A DNA stretch of 64,000 nt from G963663495 sp963663495 (lineage in GTDB: Bacteria > Bacteroidota > Rhodothermia > Rhodothermales > Bin80): contig OY760427.1 in NCBI GenBank assembly GCA_963663495.1, positions 2,418,001 through 2,482,000 of the forward strand, written 5' to 3'. Below are positions 8,916 through 20,467 of this stretch, piece by piece. A program made the translations under genes and the position numbers. The number at the start of each line of letters is the position of its first letter. The first letter of the stretch is position 1. The notes beneath the pieces were generated by a model, which was given only the letters and a program-made list of their open reading frames with translations, was not told where the DNA came from and searched no databases.

Positions 8916-9959
8916 ATGCGATACACGACCTATGGCTTTCTTGTTGCGTCCCTCTGTATATCCCTAGGCTGCGCGCCGGTCGCAGAACACGAGGTTCTGT
9001 CTAGGTGCGCTGGCACTCTTGACCGCAAGGCGTTTACACACCATGTGGTGGGCTTCTACCCAGCTTGGAAGCATGATGTGACGCCTATTTCTCAGATTCG
9101 CTGGGACTTGCTCACGCGAGTGATCTATGCCTTCGCGGTACCTCGTGCCGATGGTTCGCTTGATATCAGCCAGTTAACGAAGATCGGCGCGCTCGCTACA
9201 GCCGCGCATGCGCACGGCGTGGAGATTTTTCTTTCAGTGGGAGGTGGAGGTGGATCGGAGGGATTCCCAGCCATGGCCGCAAATAGCAACGCACGTAAAT
9301 CCTTTGTACAGTCGATCACCAGACTGGTGGAGATGCACTGCCTTGACGGAGTTGACATTGATTGGGAGCACTGGACAAAGGACAGTGCGAACATACCGGT
9401 GGCTTCAGAAAAAGCGGGGTTTGTTGCCTTGCTGCAGGAGCTTCGAGCTGCATTGGATGGTCGGGGTATTTCGCTGGATGTTTCCCCTGGAGACTGGTTT
9501 GGTCGACACTACGAAGATGTCTATTCGCTCGTAGATTACGTCCATGTAATGGGTTATGACTTCTCCGGACCATGGTCTGCGGCGGGGCCGCATTCCTCTT
9601 TTGAGCAAGCAGTGGGTTCGGGATCCACGGCTTCTTCAACGGGTCTTGCATACTGGACGAACTACCGTAAGTGGCCGAAGAGCAAGATCCTGCTTGGCGT
9701 ACCGTTCTACGGAAGGGATTTTGATAACGACGGGGGTGTGGGCATTGCATATCGAGACATTATTGACCGATATGCTGACGCACCAGATATGGATCGCGTT
9801 GCGAACATTTACTACAATGGATTGCAGACGATCGCTGATAAGGTACATTATGTGGTTAAGAACGGGTTCATGGGAGTAATGATTTGGGAGATTGCGCAGG
9901 ACTCACATGATCCGTCCACGAGTCTGTTACACGCAATTGATGCAGTAGCAAACCCCTAG
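8916..9959 (+). CDS. GH18 family chitinase-like lipoprotein
   Basis: This 347-residue glycoside hydrolase family 18 protein should hydrolyse chitin or related beta-1,4-N-acetylglucosamine polymers. The N-terminus is a lipoprotein signal (MRYTTYGFLVASLCISLGC) with a lipobox ending at Cys19, so it is probably anchored to a membrane facing the periplasm or outside. The family catalytic signature DGVDIDWEHW is near residue 151, with the acid/base Glu in place. Other GH18 landmarks are VVGFYPAWK (strand 1), LSVGGGGGSEGF (strand 3), YVHVMGYDF and GFMGVMIWEIAQD (strand 8). There is no carbohydrate-binding module. It begins 85 bases after IS1380 copy B and stands alone, followed by an IS66 remnant. 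An active enzyme is plausible because all key residues are present. Confidence 0.9.
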   Translation: MRYTTYGFLVASLCISLGCAPVAEHEVLSRCAGTLDRKAFTHHVVGFYPAWKHDVTPISQIRWDLLTRVIYAFAVPRADGSLDISQLTKIGALATAAHAHGVEIFLSVGGGGGSEGFPAMAANSNARKSFVQSITRLVEMHCLDGVDIDWEHWTKDSANIPVASEKAGFVALLQELRAALDGRGISLDVSPGDWFGRHYEDVYSLVDYVHVMGYDFSGPWSAAGPHSSFEQAVGSGSTASSTGLAYWTNYRKWPKSKILLGVPFYGRDFDNDGGVGIAYRDIIDRYADAPDMDRVANIYYNGLQTIADKVHYVVKNGFMGVMIWEIAQDSHDPSTSLLHAIDAVANP

Positions 9960-9963
9960 TCAG

Positions 9964-11083
9964 GAATGCGTCCGGTGAAGTCAAGGGTAAAGTGGGCTCG
10001 GGGTTGGTCCGCGTAGTCCGCTTATAGAGCTTGGAGCAAGGTGATCATGCTCCGCGTTTGGCGTGCCGATATGGGAAGGGCGGAGTGATGTGCAGCGTAT
10101 CATCCAAGTGACCGAATGCAGTCAGCAATTTGCGCATTTGGGATCAATTCACACGGGTTCTTGGGAAGGAGAAAGGGAACCTTATGGAGGGCGCACAAGC
10201 TCACATATCATGCAGACCAAGGCATCTTGCTCCCCCTCTTCTCCTGAAGGTAAAGCCCTCTGTCAGAGTCCGAAAAACCAAGAGGATGAGATTAAGGATC
10301 TGCGAAAACAGGTCCGTCGACTGGAGAAATGAGCCGATCGTCTATCCAAGGACAAAGCTAATCAGGCAGCAATTATTGCCGTCTGAAAGACAAATTGGAA
10401 CACGCGTATCGCCTACTCTCTGGCAAGAAGAGTGAGCGTAACAATCCGGCGGACAAAACGCTGCAAGGCTAGTTGTTCGAAGAGGTACCGGTAGCTGTTG
10501 AGCCCGCGGAGGGGCCGGACGAGTATCTCCTTGTAAAGCGTAATCGGCCTGGGATGAAGATGCAAATGCGCGAGCCGATTCCGGATCATCTGCCCAAAGA
10601 GCAGATCCGCCTTGAGCCGGAGGGCGGCAACGCGGGGTTGAAGTTCATCGGCGTGGAAGTACTACAGAACTGCACCGGATGAACCCTCTGTTTGTGGAAA
10701 CACATGCGGCAGCGCACATAGCGCTGTAAGTACTTCTTGCCATATGCACAAGCTGCAGGAGGTAAATCCGATTGAGTGGCTTACCGATGTGCTACGCCGT
10801 CTTCCGAAATGCGCTGCTGCCCGCATGGCTGAACTCTTGCCCATCGTTGGAAAGCCTAGCGGAAGTTGCAGCAAGCTATCGTCAACAAAGCGGCATAGGA
10901 ATCCCTAAATAGGCGCCCCGGGGTATCAATTAGATCCATGGACGGGGCTGCGAATACGCTGCCAGGTATTAGACTCCTACACATCCAATCGACGCCAGCC
11001 TATTATTCTTCGGACCGCGGCCTAACCTACTCTAATTGATAGAGTAAATGCCACCGCTAATATGTACGTCACCGGACGGACAC
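9964..11083 (+). mobile_element. IS66-family element, internally deleted copy
   Basis: This is a decayed IS66-type element in the orientation opposite to the near-intact copy at 18396-20467. Its ends resemble GTATCCGTCCGGTGAAGTAC: 9964-9982 on the left and 11064-11083 on the right. The left and right non-coding ends align along their length with those of the intact copy. The element is 1.1 kb instead of 2.07 kb because the middle of the transposase gene is missing. Confidence 0.8.
10210..10898 (+). pseudogene. IS66 transposase remnant lacking its catalytic core
   Basis: Fragments match the IS66 transposase at 18583-20133. The N-terminal coiled-coil region ends DLRKQVRRLEK and hits a stop. 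A middle part includes PDEYLLVKRNRPGMKMQ and PIPDHLPKEQIRLEPEGG. After a deletion near 10670 comes the C-terminal part around PIEWLTDVLRRLP, in a different frame. The DDE core is gone. This copy retains about 20 bases around 10270 that the intact copy has lost, which shows that the intact-looking copy has its own small N-terminal frameshift. Confidence 0.8.
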
Positions 11084-11206
11084 CCATTAGACCCAAATAG
11101 ACGACTACATGAATCTGTCAGGAATATTGCAGGTTAACCCTCTGAATTGTATCCTTGCGCTACATGGGAGCAGGATACGGTGTTGGGCGTGCTTGCATCA
11201 ATCTGA
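11084..11206 (+). other. upstream region of first Calx-beta gene
   Basis: This 123-base non-coding stretch corresponds, with substitutions, to 20468-20581 upstream of the second Calx-beta gene, so it belongs to the duplicated unit. It contains GAATATTGCAGG (11122-11133), the same 12 bases that end the IS1380 element. No convincing promoter is seen. Confidence 0.6.
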
Positions 11207-14200
11207 ATGATATCCGAAGCTGCGTTTGATTGTTGGACCACGCGTGTTGTCTTGAGATGTGTGGTGATGCTATTGTGTCCGCTGAATGCTCTCGGACTAA
11301 TTCAGTCCGTGCAGGGTCAGGATGCGGCGGATTCGCGGTTTATTGCTCCGGCTACTGAGATTGAGATAAGCTCTGGATCTGAACCACAAGAAGCAGCCCC
11401 ACGCTCCCTGTCGTTCGAGATGGCAAGCATGGAAGCTGCTGCGCAGATCCCTGCGTGCATACACCCAAGCGGTAGAATTTGGATGCAGCTTAGCGAGGGA
11501 GACTCCTGTACTGTTGTTTATTCGTGCTCTACACACAATATACCCGGATCGTACCTATACATTCATCACGGCAACCACACAATCCATCCCGACAATCCTA
11601 CAGCCGAGCGAGGAAAAGATGTGCGTATAGCTGGGCCAGATAGTGTCCTTATTCACGAGGTTAATGGAATAAGGTCGACTAATTTGATCATAGATTTATA
11701 CGAAGCCATCCCGGATGGTATATCCGAAGGAGATGAGGAAATGTCGTGCTACTGCAGCGGTTACCGAGACGGACCAAGAGAGAATGAGTTTGGTCATCCT
11801 ATTCAGATTAGGGATCTTGACGGATGGACTGTTAGCGATGTGACCGCCCATGAAAGTCATGGCAATATTACATTCCTGTTGGAGTTCCCGCGACCAGTAG
11901 AGCGAGATCTGACTATTAAATATTCCACGAAAGCTGGTACGGCAAAAGCTGGTACGGATTACACAAGTGCGAATGGATTGGTCACCGTCAGGAAGGGCCA
12001 GATAAGTGCTTACATCGGGGTGCTATTGGTCAGGGATAACATTCCAGAACTCGCTGAAACATTTGATCTGGTTACAATCTCGGATCAGTTTTCTGGCATC
12101 CCCGAGCAAAAGGCCACGGGCACTATAGTTGAAGGATCTCATTTCATAATTGAGCCTTCTCCACTGTCTGTAGATGAAGGAGGGCAAAACACGTACACCG
12201 TTGCTTTGGGAGAACGACCGAGCCGTGATGTATCGGTGGCGATAACGGGGCATACCGGGACGGACTTGGCACTTGACAAGACGAGTCTGACGTTCATGCC
12301 CTCGGATTGGGACCGACCGCAAACAGTAACCGTGACGGCAGCAGCAGATGACGACGCGATTGACGACAGGGAAGCGCTCATACATACCGCAACCGCACCC
12401 GGAGGAGTTTTTGACGGGGTCGAGGAAAGTCTATGGGTGACGATAACAGATAAGGTTGCGCTAAGGCTTATAGTTACACCAGATAATCTGACTTTGTTCG
12501 AAGGCGCTTCTGGACAAGCCTTTGAGGTAAAGTTGGGGTCGTCACCACCAGCGGGGAATGATGTGACCGTAGCGGTGAATGTTGGACCAACGCTGAATGG
12601 AAAAGTATCGCTGTCCGAGCCACACTTGAACTTCACATCTTCCAACTGGAGCACTGGTCAATCGGTAACGGTGACGGCGGAGGGCGATGCGGACGCAGCA
12701 GTCGAAGTAGGGACACTGGAACTGTTGGCAAGTGGGGGCGGGTATAATGGTCAGACGGGCAGTGTATATATCACCGTTTATGAAGATGATATTGCGGAAC
12801 TGGTAGTGGCTCCGACAAGGCTAAACTTGGTGGAAGGGGGTTCGGGAAAGGGGTTTACGGTCAGACTGAGTTCGGCTCCTGTGGGGAATGACGTGACAGT
12901 GCAGGTGAATATTCCATCGGGGCTGGATGGAAAGGTGTCGGTGACCAAGTCTAGCCTGACTTTCACATCTTCAGACTGGAGCGTTGACCAAGAGGTAGAG
13001 GTAACAGCGGAGGAGGATGCGGATGCAGCAGACGAAGCAGGGCTTCTGGATCTGTCGGCAAGTGGGGGCCTGTATAGTGGCCAGACGGGCAGTGTGTATG
13101 TCACCGTTTATGACAACGTTAGAGCGTACTTGGTAGTGGTTCCGACAACGCTAAACTTGGTGGAAGGAGGTTCGGGAAAGGGGTTTACGGTCAGATTGGG
13201 TTTGGTTCCTGTGGAGAATGACGTGACGGTGCGGGTGAACATTTCATCGGGGCTGGATGGAAAGGTGTCGGTGACCAAGTCTAGACTGACTTTCACATCT
13301 TCAGACTGGAAGACTGATCAATTGGTAACAGTGACGGCGGAGGCCGATGCGGATGTAGACAACGAAGCTGGATTGGTACAGTTATCGGCGAGCGGTAGTG
13401 GCTACGATGGAATATCAGAAGTTGTAAAGATGACAGTTGTAGATGATGATGTAACGTACCGCATTGATATAGAACCTTCGTCGGTCCAAGTGTCTGAAGG
13501 TGCAGGGCCGGCGCGATTTAAGGTGAGGCTCAACAGGCACGGTGAAACGGCTGTCACGGTGCGTTACACTACTCACGATGAGTCGGCCCATGCCGGGCTT
13601 GACTATCTGGTGCCTGCAACAAACGTGCTCACCTTTGAACTTGGCGGTAACTTGGAGAAGTGGATAGATGTACCGATTCTTGATGACGCATTACACGAGG
13701 AAGAGGAGACTTTTACGCTGGAACTGACGGACGCGCAGGGTGCGGAGCTAGGTAACGCGACGGGCCGTGCCACGATCATGGACAACGATGCCGCGCCGAA
13801 CATCAGCATAGGGCCTGTGGTGTATGTACGGGAAGGAGGTATTGCAAACGTCTACCTCAATCTAAATGACGCCAGCTCAGAGCCTGTTATGGTGCCCTAC
13901 AGCACAAGTGATGTGACGGCAACAGCGGGAGAAGATTACGAGGCCGTGAGCGCCGGGTCGGTGACGATTGAGCCTGGCGAGACGGGGACGGTAATACAAG
14001 TTCCAACCGAAGACGACACGGTGCACGAGGGTAGGGAGGTGTTTTTGGTGCAGCTTGACGGAGGCCAGCGATCCATGGTCACGATACTGGACAATGATCG
14101 TCTGCCACAGCTCTTCATAGGCGATGTGACGGTATCAGAGGATGGAGGGCATGCGCAGCTTGCAGTATCGCTGAGTGGTTTGAGCGCGGTACCTGTAGGT

Positions 14201-15640
14201 GTGGCATATGCCACTGCCGACGGTACGGCGCAGGCGGAGCTGGACTATACACGCACGCTGGGCACGCTGGTATTTGCACCGGGGGAGACGGTGCGACACG
14301 TACGGGTACCGGTACTGCGTGATGAAGTGGTAGAGGTAGACGAGGGTTTTGTCGTTCTGCTGAGTGCTCCAGAGCACGGCGTGCTTTTGGATGCGGAGGG
14401 GGATGTGACGATTAAGGATGATCCATTAGAGGTCAGCATCCATGACGGTACTAAAACGGAGAATTCTGAGGAACTTGTGATGGCGGTGCGGCTGAATTAT
14501 GGTAGCAGCAAGGTGGTATCGGTGCAGTTTGCGGTGACAGGAGGCACGGCGACATCGGATGTGGACTACGAGGCAACGCAGGGGCTAGTGGTATTCGAGA
14601 CCGGCAGTACAGAGGCGCAAGTAAGGATACCGCTGATAGACGACGACATGCAGGAAGGGAATGAGACGGTAGAGGTGACGCTGTCGAATCCGACGAATGC
14701 GCAAATCGGGCAGGCGATGGCTACGGGCACGATTGTGGATGATGAGACGGCGGCGGGGGTACAGGTACGTGCCATCACGGTGTCGCAGATTGAGGCGGTG
14801 TTTGTGGTGGGACTACTGGCACCCGTGGTAGAACGGATGACGGGCCGTTACCGTACCGTAGACGGCACGGCATGGGCGGGAGAGGACTACGAGCGCATGG
14901 AGGGGGTGCTGGAGTTTGGACCTGGGGAGATAAGGAAGGAGGTACGGGTACCGCTACTGCGCGCGCAAGGTAGCGGGGAGGCGTTTGCGCTGATGGTAGA
15001 GTTAGGGGATGAAACGGTTCGAGAGGAGGTGGTATTGGGGATAGGGACCGAGGATACGGCAAGCCGTGCGCGATTGGGCCGGAGTGTGGCGGTGCATATA
15101 GTGGAGGCGGTATCGGAGCGTATGGAGGGATCATTGGTGGGTTGTACGCCGAGGCCGTTTCCAGGTCAGCGGGTACGAGCGTCGCATCTTTTGTCGGGCT
15201 GTGGCATGCAGGCAAGCGGAGAGCGGATAAGTGTATGGGGTCGTGGAGCGTACAGCAGGTTGCAGAGCGGCGGGGTATCGGGAGCGGATGTGGTGACGGC
15301 ATCATTGGGGGCGGACTACCGTGCGGGAGGTCGCTGGCTAATGGGGATGGTAGTATCACGCAGCGAGGCATTGGCCTGCAATATTCATGATGTACCCTGT
15401 TCGGGTCTAAAAGTGCTGTTTCGGTACCTGCAGGACCGATTGTGCGTTGTTCATGCGTAGGGACGACCATGAGAGGGGCTGAAAACACCAGTTTAGGCCC
15501 TTTTCCCGACTCGATAGCGGTCACATTACCGAGATTTTGGGAAGACGTCTGTCGGGTAGACACACCTCTGCCTACCTTCTCTTTCCGCTTTCCGCGTTGG
15601 GCGCCTGCGGTGTCGAAGCGCAGGCGCAAATATGACTTGG

Positions 15641-17326
15641 CTAGCTCTTCAAGGGAAGCGTGATCCATGTGAGTTGACAATAACGTCGCCAAAATTGCTC
15701 CCATGCAGCATCTGCGCTGGCGGCAATGTGGATAACGATGTTGCGCGCGTGTTGTACGAAGCGGGCCCCCACCTTGAGTACACGCTCGCGATAGGTGCTC
15801 AGACTTATCTGGGATTCGTCAGGCTCTCGCATAAGGCAGCGCCCCACATGCATGAGCTGATAAGTTAGAAGGTATACCTGTAGCAGGACCTCGTTCTCGG
15901 CTCGGATCTCGGCATCCTGTTCCGACCCATCCTGTTCCGACCCATCCTGTTCCGACCCATCCTGTTCCGACCCATCCTGTTCCGACTCATCCTGTTCCGA
16001 CTCATCCTGTTCCGACTCATCAGGCTCCGACTCATCCTGTTCCGACTCATCAGGCTCCGACTCATCAGGCTCCGACTCATCCTGTTCCGACTCATCAGGC
16101 TCCGACTCATCAGGCACCCGCACTACAGGCCGGCCCTTATAGTGTGTCTTCGGACGGAGAACCGACGACAGCGCCATGGAGCAAGCCGCATTCAGCTCCC
16201 CGAAGTGCTTTTCCGCCTTTCCTCTCTTCCGGTACAGATTCACAAGCTGCTCTGCCGGATAGGCTTCTACATCCAGATCGGTGATCAGATAGAAATGCCG
16301 CGGAAAAAGCTCTCCCGGCACCGGAACAACCACGAGCACCACACGACGCTCTACGGACCAGCACTTTGCACGGTAGCGCAGTTCGTGGTAGCATTCGTCC
16401 GACGGCTGATCACCCTCCAAATGAGGCGCCGCAAGCCCGTCAATCACATCGTTTCCTTTCAGACGCATCACGTAGCCGATACGGTCGTTCTCCAGCTTAT
16501 CACATAATTCGCCACTGTTGAAGCCTGCGTCCAATCGGACAATGACCTTGTCGGCCACATGTTCACGCAATGCCAGCCCAATGCGTCGAATGAAACCGTA
16601 GCAGTCCTTCACCACATTCTTCGTGCCCCCTCGCAATTCCGCCCCCAACATGTCGCCCGACTCACCGCATATGGCGATAAGGGGCAGAAAGATGGTGCGC
16701 TTGTAATATCCGTTCCACTTGCTGCCCTGCTGCTTGCCATGTGTATCTACCGGTACACCGTCCACATCAAAGACCACCTCGGGGCGGCGCTTCCCGCCAC
16801 CACGCTGCAGCAGGTGCTCCATGGCGAATGTCTCTACAAAAAGGCGCAACTTCTTGAAATTCTTTTTCCCGGCCAACATGTGCACGAAGCGAGACATGGT
16901 TGGCTGGGATGCCAGGGACCTATCGTCCTGTAATGCCCTCATACCCCTTTTGGAAGAAGTGGCCACGCGCATGGCGGGGTCCCTTCGAAGCTTGTCCGCA
17001 TCTGACTGACGTCCCCACCCCTGCACATGTTGCAGCAGTAACTGCCGCACTAACTCCTCAAGGCTATGCGTAATCCGAGCTTGGGACCGATTGTCCTTAA
17101 GCACGGAAGTGAGTCGGCATGCCAAGGTGCTGATCACCATGAGCAGGCGCATAGGAATGACGCCGGCATCCGATGTTAGATTATCGGTCTTGGAGCGTAC
17201 AACTTTAACGGATTTATTGAACTGGCAAGCGAACAGAAGGTTGGATTTGGGATCTTGCATCGGGTGTGTTACAGGGTGAATGAGTATTGGGGTTTCTGAA
17301 CGTTTGAGCGTCGCACAGGATCCCAT
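15641..17326 (-). CDS. IS1380-family transposase (intact copy)
   Basis: This DDE transposase of up to 561 residues catalyses movement of its own element and possibly of copies A and B in trans. It has VFDVDGVPVDTHGKQ (first Asp, near residue 185), VRLDAGFNSGELCDKL (second Asp, near 265) and NLYRKRGKAEKHFGEL (Glu, near 380). After the catalytic region comes an unusual tract of thirteen five-residue repeats (DESEQ, DESEP and DGSEQ variants) near residues 407-471, then a C-terminal helical part. ATG 17326 gives the longest frame. The ATG at 17260 (MQDPKSNLLFACQ) is nearer to where IS1380 homology would be expected to begin and may be the true start. It is the only uninterrupted copy in the window. 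Confidence 0.9.
   Translation of the reverse strand: MGSCATLKRSETPILIHPVTHPMQDPKSNLLFACQFNKSVKVVRSKTDNLTSDAGVIPMRLLMVISTLACRLTSVLKDNRSQARITHSLEELVRQLLLQHVQGWGRQSDADKLRRDPAMRVATSSKRGMRALQDDRSLASQPTMSRFVHMLAGKKNFKKLRLFVETFAMEHLLQRGGGKRRPEVVFDVDGVPVDTHGKQQGSKWNGYYKRTIFLPLIAICGESGDMLGAELRGGTKNVVKDCYGFIRRIGLALREHVADKVIVRLDAGFNSGELCDKLENDRIGYVMRLKGNDVIDGLAAPHLEGDQPSDECYHELRYRAKCWSVERRVVLVVVPVPGELFPRHFYLITDLDVEAYPAEQLVNLYRKRGKAEKHFGELNAACSMALSSVLRPKTHYKGRPVVRVPDESEPDESEQDESEPDESEPDESEQDESEPDESEQDESEQDESEQDGSEQDGSEQDGSEQDGSEQDAEIRAENEVLLQVYLLTYQLMHVGRCLMREPDESQISLSTYRERVLKVGARFVQHARNIVIHIAASADAAWEQFWRRYCQLTWITLPLKS
15917..16111 (-). repeat. 15-bp coding minisatellite, 13 units (copy C)
   Basis: Thirteen 15-bp units in the IS1380 copy C transposase gene encode DESEQ, DESEP and DGSEQ variants. 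Read on the coding strand, the first nine units mix DESEP and DESEQ and the last four are DGSEQ. The variant order differs from copy A (2642-2836), so units have been shuffled or re-expanded since the copies diverged. Confidence 0.95.
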
Positions 17327-18223
17327 TCAAACCGTGTATAATCAACATATTACACCATAATATTAAACGACGATTCCCCGCCACTTAACTCCCTCATGAA
17401 TAAGGGAGGATTGGAGCAAGAAGGGACGCTATTACAGATGACGGGCTGGTATCCGTATGTGCGCTACGGGGGGATGCGGCACAGTGTGTGGGGGTTGGCA
17501 GGAGCAGGACAGGGAGTGGCTGAAGCAGCGGACACGGGAATGCGCCTGATGGCAGCGGGCGTGGGCGGCACGCTGGTACGCCGAACCGGCGCGCGGCTGG
17601 GGTACGAGGCGGACGGGATCTGGCTGGGGATGGATGGAGGGATAGGGGTGAGCCGTGTTCGCGCGGGTCTGGAGGGCTCGGTGACGTTGCAGGATATCTT
17701 GGAGCCGTATGTGGAGGCGGCGGTTTTGCACAGCGGCGGGGATGCGGAGAGAGGAATGGGAATGGAGGCAGGCGGAGGATTACGCGTGCGGATGGGGATG
17801 TTGCATGCGGAGGTGATGTCAAGGCGCTTGGTGTTACATCAGGAGGATGATTATGGTGAGTGGGGATATTCGGGTACGGTACGCTATGGAGGAATGGAGG
17901 GATTGGGAGCGCAGGTGCGACCGACCTGGGGTCGAACGCATTTGGGGACGCTGTGGCAGTCGGAGCGCCCGTGGGAGGTGTATCCGTCGGATCGTCGGAT
18001 GGAGCTGGAGGTGGGGTACGGCTCGCATGTTCACAGGGGCAGTGTGCTGCGGCCGCATGTGGGTGTGGGGCTGCGTGACCGAGGCAGGAACTACCGCATA
18101 GGAGCGGGCGTGCAGGGGCGCACGGGGTTAGGGTTCAGCGTGAGCGGATTGGCGATGGAGCACATGGCACCATACCGGCCGGTGAGCTACGGTGTGACTG
18201 CCAGCGGCTATGTGAGGTGGTAA

Positions 18224-18395
18224 GTGCTGGGCCGGGTGCTATAGTAAAGAGGATATCCGGGGAAGACTTGCTCATTGGGCACAACAAGCTCCCAACATAC
18301 TGACGCGATTGTTGGCGGACACAGCAGGTTTCTGCACCGCATGCAAATCGCGCAATTAGTGGCACATTGTGAGGAGACTTATGGGTGCTTCAGCC
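18224..18395. other. duplicated downstream region of Calx-beta genes
   Basis: This 172-base non-coding stretch matches 24893-25070 after the second Calx-beta gene; both share CAGCAGGTTTCTGCACCGCA. It marks the 3' extent of the tandem duplication. No terminator or gene is recognised. Confidence 0.6.
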
Positions 18396-20467
18396 GTATC
18401 CGTCCGGTGAAGTACGTTATAACCGAGGGTATTTACTCTCTCAATTAGAGTAAGTTAGAGCGCGGTTCGAAGGTTTATGGGCTAGCGTCGGTTGGGTGTG
18501 CAGGAGTCAAGTACCTGACAGCGTATTCGCAGACCCATACACGGATCTATCGGATGACCCGGGCGCGCCTGTTTAGGGGCTCCTATGCCGCTTTCTTGAC
18601 GGTAGCTTGCTGCAAGTCCCGACTAGCTTTCCAATGATGGGGCAAGAGTTCAGCCATGCGGTCGGCAGGATGTGTCGGAAGACGGCGTAGTACGTCGGTA
18701 AGCCATTCAATCGGGTTTGTCGATTGCAACTTGCATGTGGCAAAAAGAGCGTACAGTGCTGCGGACCGCTGCGCTGCCGCATGCGATCCCGCAAACAGAT
18801 GGGTTTTTCGGCCAAGCGCAATCGCCCGCATCTGGTTCTCAACCAGATTATTATCGATCTCAACCTTGCCGTCTTCCAGGTAACAAGCCAGCTTCTCCCA
18901 CCTGTTGAGCATGTACCCCACTGCCTCATCCCATCCCGCACTCGGCCGGTGCTCACTACTCTCCTCAAGCCATGGCTTCAACTTCTCCAGTACCGGCCGT
19001 GCCTCCTCCTGTCGTACCTCCACACGCCGAGCCGGACCAGCTCCCTCCTTACGCAACCCACGCTCTATCGCATACAACTGCCGGATTCCCTCCATTACAT
19101 GGCGCACCTTCTTGGGCTCCTTTTTCCTGCAGTCATAAAACTTGCGACGCGCATGCGCCATACATCCAAACAGCGTTATCCCGCCCCGCGTACCAAACGC
19201 ATCGTACACCACATACCCGTCGGTTTGCATCGCCCCTCTATATCCGCGCAAGAATTCCCACGGTCCAGCGCGCGCACGGCTCGGGCTGTAATCCATCATC
19301 ACCACCTTCGCCCGCGGTGCCAGGTATACCCAAAGATAGCCGCGATGCGTCTTTCCTTCGTTTTTCTTCCCTTCCTTCTCCTTCCCTTTCTTCTTCGGCT
19401 TCTGCACCGGGAATGTTGTCTCATCCACCTGCAGATACCCGCTACGAAGTACCTCCTTAGGCAACGCATCTCCTAACGGGCCCAGATACGTCGCTACCTT
19501 CGCAATCCAATCCCCCATTGTAGCAGCCGATAGCTTCACGCCATGGCGCTGAAACTTCTTCCGCAGCCGGTATAGCGGCATATGATCAACATATTTGGCT
19601 ACCGCCAAATACGCCAACAACCCCGGACCCGCCTTCCCCTTCGGTATGACACGCTTCGGCAACGGCGCTATGACCACCCCCTTGCGAGGCTCCTTGTAGA
19701 CAACGTACTTCGGCCGCACAATCTGTACTACCCTCGTGAAGCCCGGCACATATTCCAGGTACTCCGCTACTTCCTCGCCGATGTACTTCATACCCGCGGT
19801 GCTGCCCTCCGGCTCAAGGCGGATCACCTCTCTGGGCAGATGGTCCGGAATCGGTTCGCGCACCGGCTTGTTTTTCCCACGCCGCTTGCGCTTTACCAGG
19901 ACATACTCGTCCGGCTCCTCCTCCTTGGGCTCAACAGCTACTGGTTCCTCTCCAGACAACCGGCCTTGCTGCGCATTGTCCGCCGGTGTGTAACGCTCAC
20001 TCTTTTTGCCAGGGAGTAGGCGATACGCTTGTTCCAACCTGTCTTCCAGATGGCTAATCTTCGCAGCCATATCGGCAATTGTCGCAGCCATATCCGCGTT
20101 GTTCTTGGATAGACGATCGGCTTTTTTCTCCAAGCGACGGACCTGTTTTCGCAGATCCTTGCTCTCAGCCTCTGAAAAAGGACTTCACCGGCAGGAGAGG
20201 AGGGGGAGAAAGATGCCTTGGGCCGCATAATTTATGTGCATGTGCGCCCTCCACAATGTTCCGATTCTTCTACCCCAAAACCCATGTTTTATGTCTCAAA
20301 AGGCGCTGATTGCATTCAGGCGCCTGGACGATAAGCTGTACGTCACTCCGAAATTCCCATATCGGCACACCAAACCCGGCGTATAATCACCTTGCACTAA
20401 GCTCTACAAGCGGACTACGCAGACCAATGCTAAGCCCGCTTTACCATGTACTTCACCGTACGGATAC
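18396..20467 (-). mobile_element. IS66-family element, single-gene type
   Basis: This 2072-bp element has near-perfect 20-bp inverted repeats: GTATCCGTCCGGTGAAGTAC at 18396-18415, and the complement with one mismatch at 20448-20467. It carries only a tnpC-type transposase, without tnpA and tnpB, as in the ISBst12-like subgroup of IS66. I see no 8-bp target duplication at the ends. It sits exactly between the two Calx-beta duplication units. Confidence 0.88.
18583..20133 (-). CDS. IS66-family transposase (TnpC type)
   Basis: The 516-residue protein has the standard IS66 TnpC layout. An N-terminal leucine-rich coiled coil (residues 1-45) is followed by a GKKSERYTP motif and a central zinc-finger-like region. 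The DDE core includes LQVDETTFPVQ (first Asp), QTDGYVVYDAF (second Asp) and VEIDNNLVENQMRAIALGRK (Glu). A C-terminal tail NPIEWLTDVLRRLP closes it. Immediately upstream, the frame that should encode the first residues (MRPKASFSPSSPAGEV) is one frame off. Comparison with the decayed copy at 10210 shows a short deletion, so the protein may lack about 30 N-terminal residues. The catalytic part is complete and the copy may still be functional. Confidence 0.88.
   Translation of the reverse strand: MEKKADRLSKNNADMAATIADMAAKISHLEDRLEQAYRLLPGKKSERYTPADNAQQGRLSGEEPVAVEPKEEEPDEYVLVKRKRRGKNKPVREPIPDHLPREVIRLEPEGSTAGMKYIGEEVAEYLEYVPGFTRVVQIVRPKYVVYKEPRKGVVIAPLPKRVIPKGKAGPGLLAYLAVAKYVDHMPLYRLRKKFQRHGVKLSAATMGDWIAKVATYLGPLGDALPKEVLRSGYLQVDETTFPVQKPKKKGKEKEGKKNEGKTHRGYLWVYLAPRAKVVMMDYSPSRARAGPWEFLRGYRGAMQTDGYVVYDAFGTRGGITLFGCMAHARRKFYDCRKKEPKKVRHVMEGIRQLYAIERGLRKEGAGPARRVEVRQEEARPVLEKLKPWLEESSEHRPSAGWDEAVGYMLNRWEKLACYLEDGKVEIDNNLVENQMRAIALGRKTHLFAGSHAAAQRSAALYALFATCKLQSTNPIEWLTDVLRRLPTHPADRMAELLPHHWKASRDLQQATVKKAA

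Larger units (their letters stand above)
15375..17409 (-). mobile_element. IS1380-family element copy C (complete, 2035 bp)
   Basis: This is a full copy in reverse orientation with 16-bp inverted repeats (CCTGCAATATTCATGA on the left, CCTCCCTTATTCATGA read inwards on the right). It is flanked by the 5-bp direct repeat ATTGG (15370-15374 and 17410-17414). The second Calx-beta gene has a single ATTGG at the matching site, so insertion into an intact gene is directly visible. The clear target duplication and intact transposase suggest it is the most recent of the three copies. Confidence 0.95.
11207..18223 (+). pseudogene. Calx-beta repeat protein with C-terminal autotransporter-like barrel, disrupted by IS1380
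   Basis: Coding sequence runs 11207-15374 and resumes at 17415-18223. Removing the IS and one copy of the 5-bp duplication ATTGG gives a continuous 1658-residue frame. The ATG at 11207 is the start, because an in-frame TGA lies just upstream. An N-terminal signal peptide ends near SVQGQDAADSR. A cysteine-containing N-terminal region follows, then a long array of Calx-beta-like beta-sandwich repeats with VxEG openings and DYxxxxGxVxxxxG cores. Two extra repeats of roughly 100 residues around 12780-13440 are absent from the second paralogue. The C-terminal 330 residues look like a beta-barrel ending in an aromatic strand (ASGYVRW). The IS cuts the barrel, so the passenger might still be made but would not be anchored. 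Confidence 0.85.
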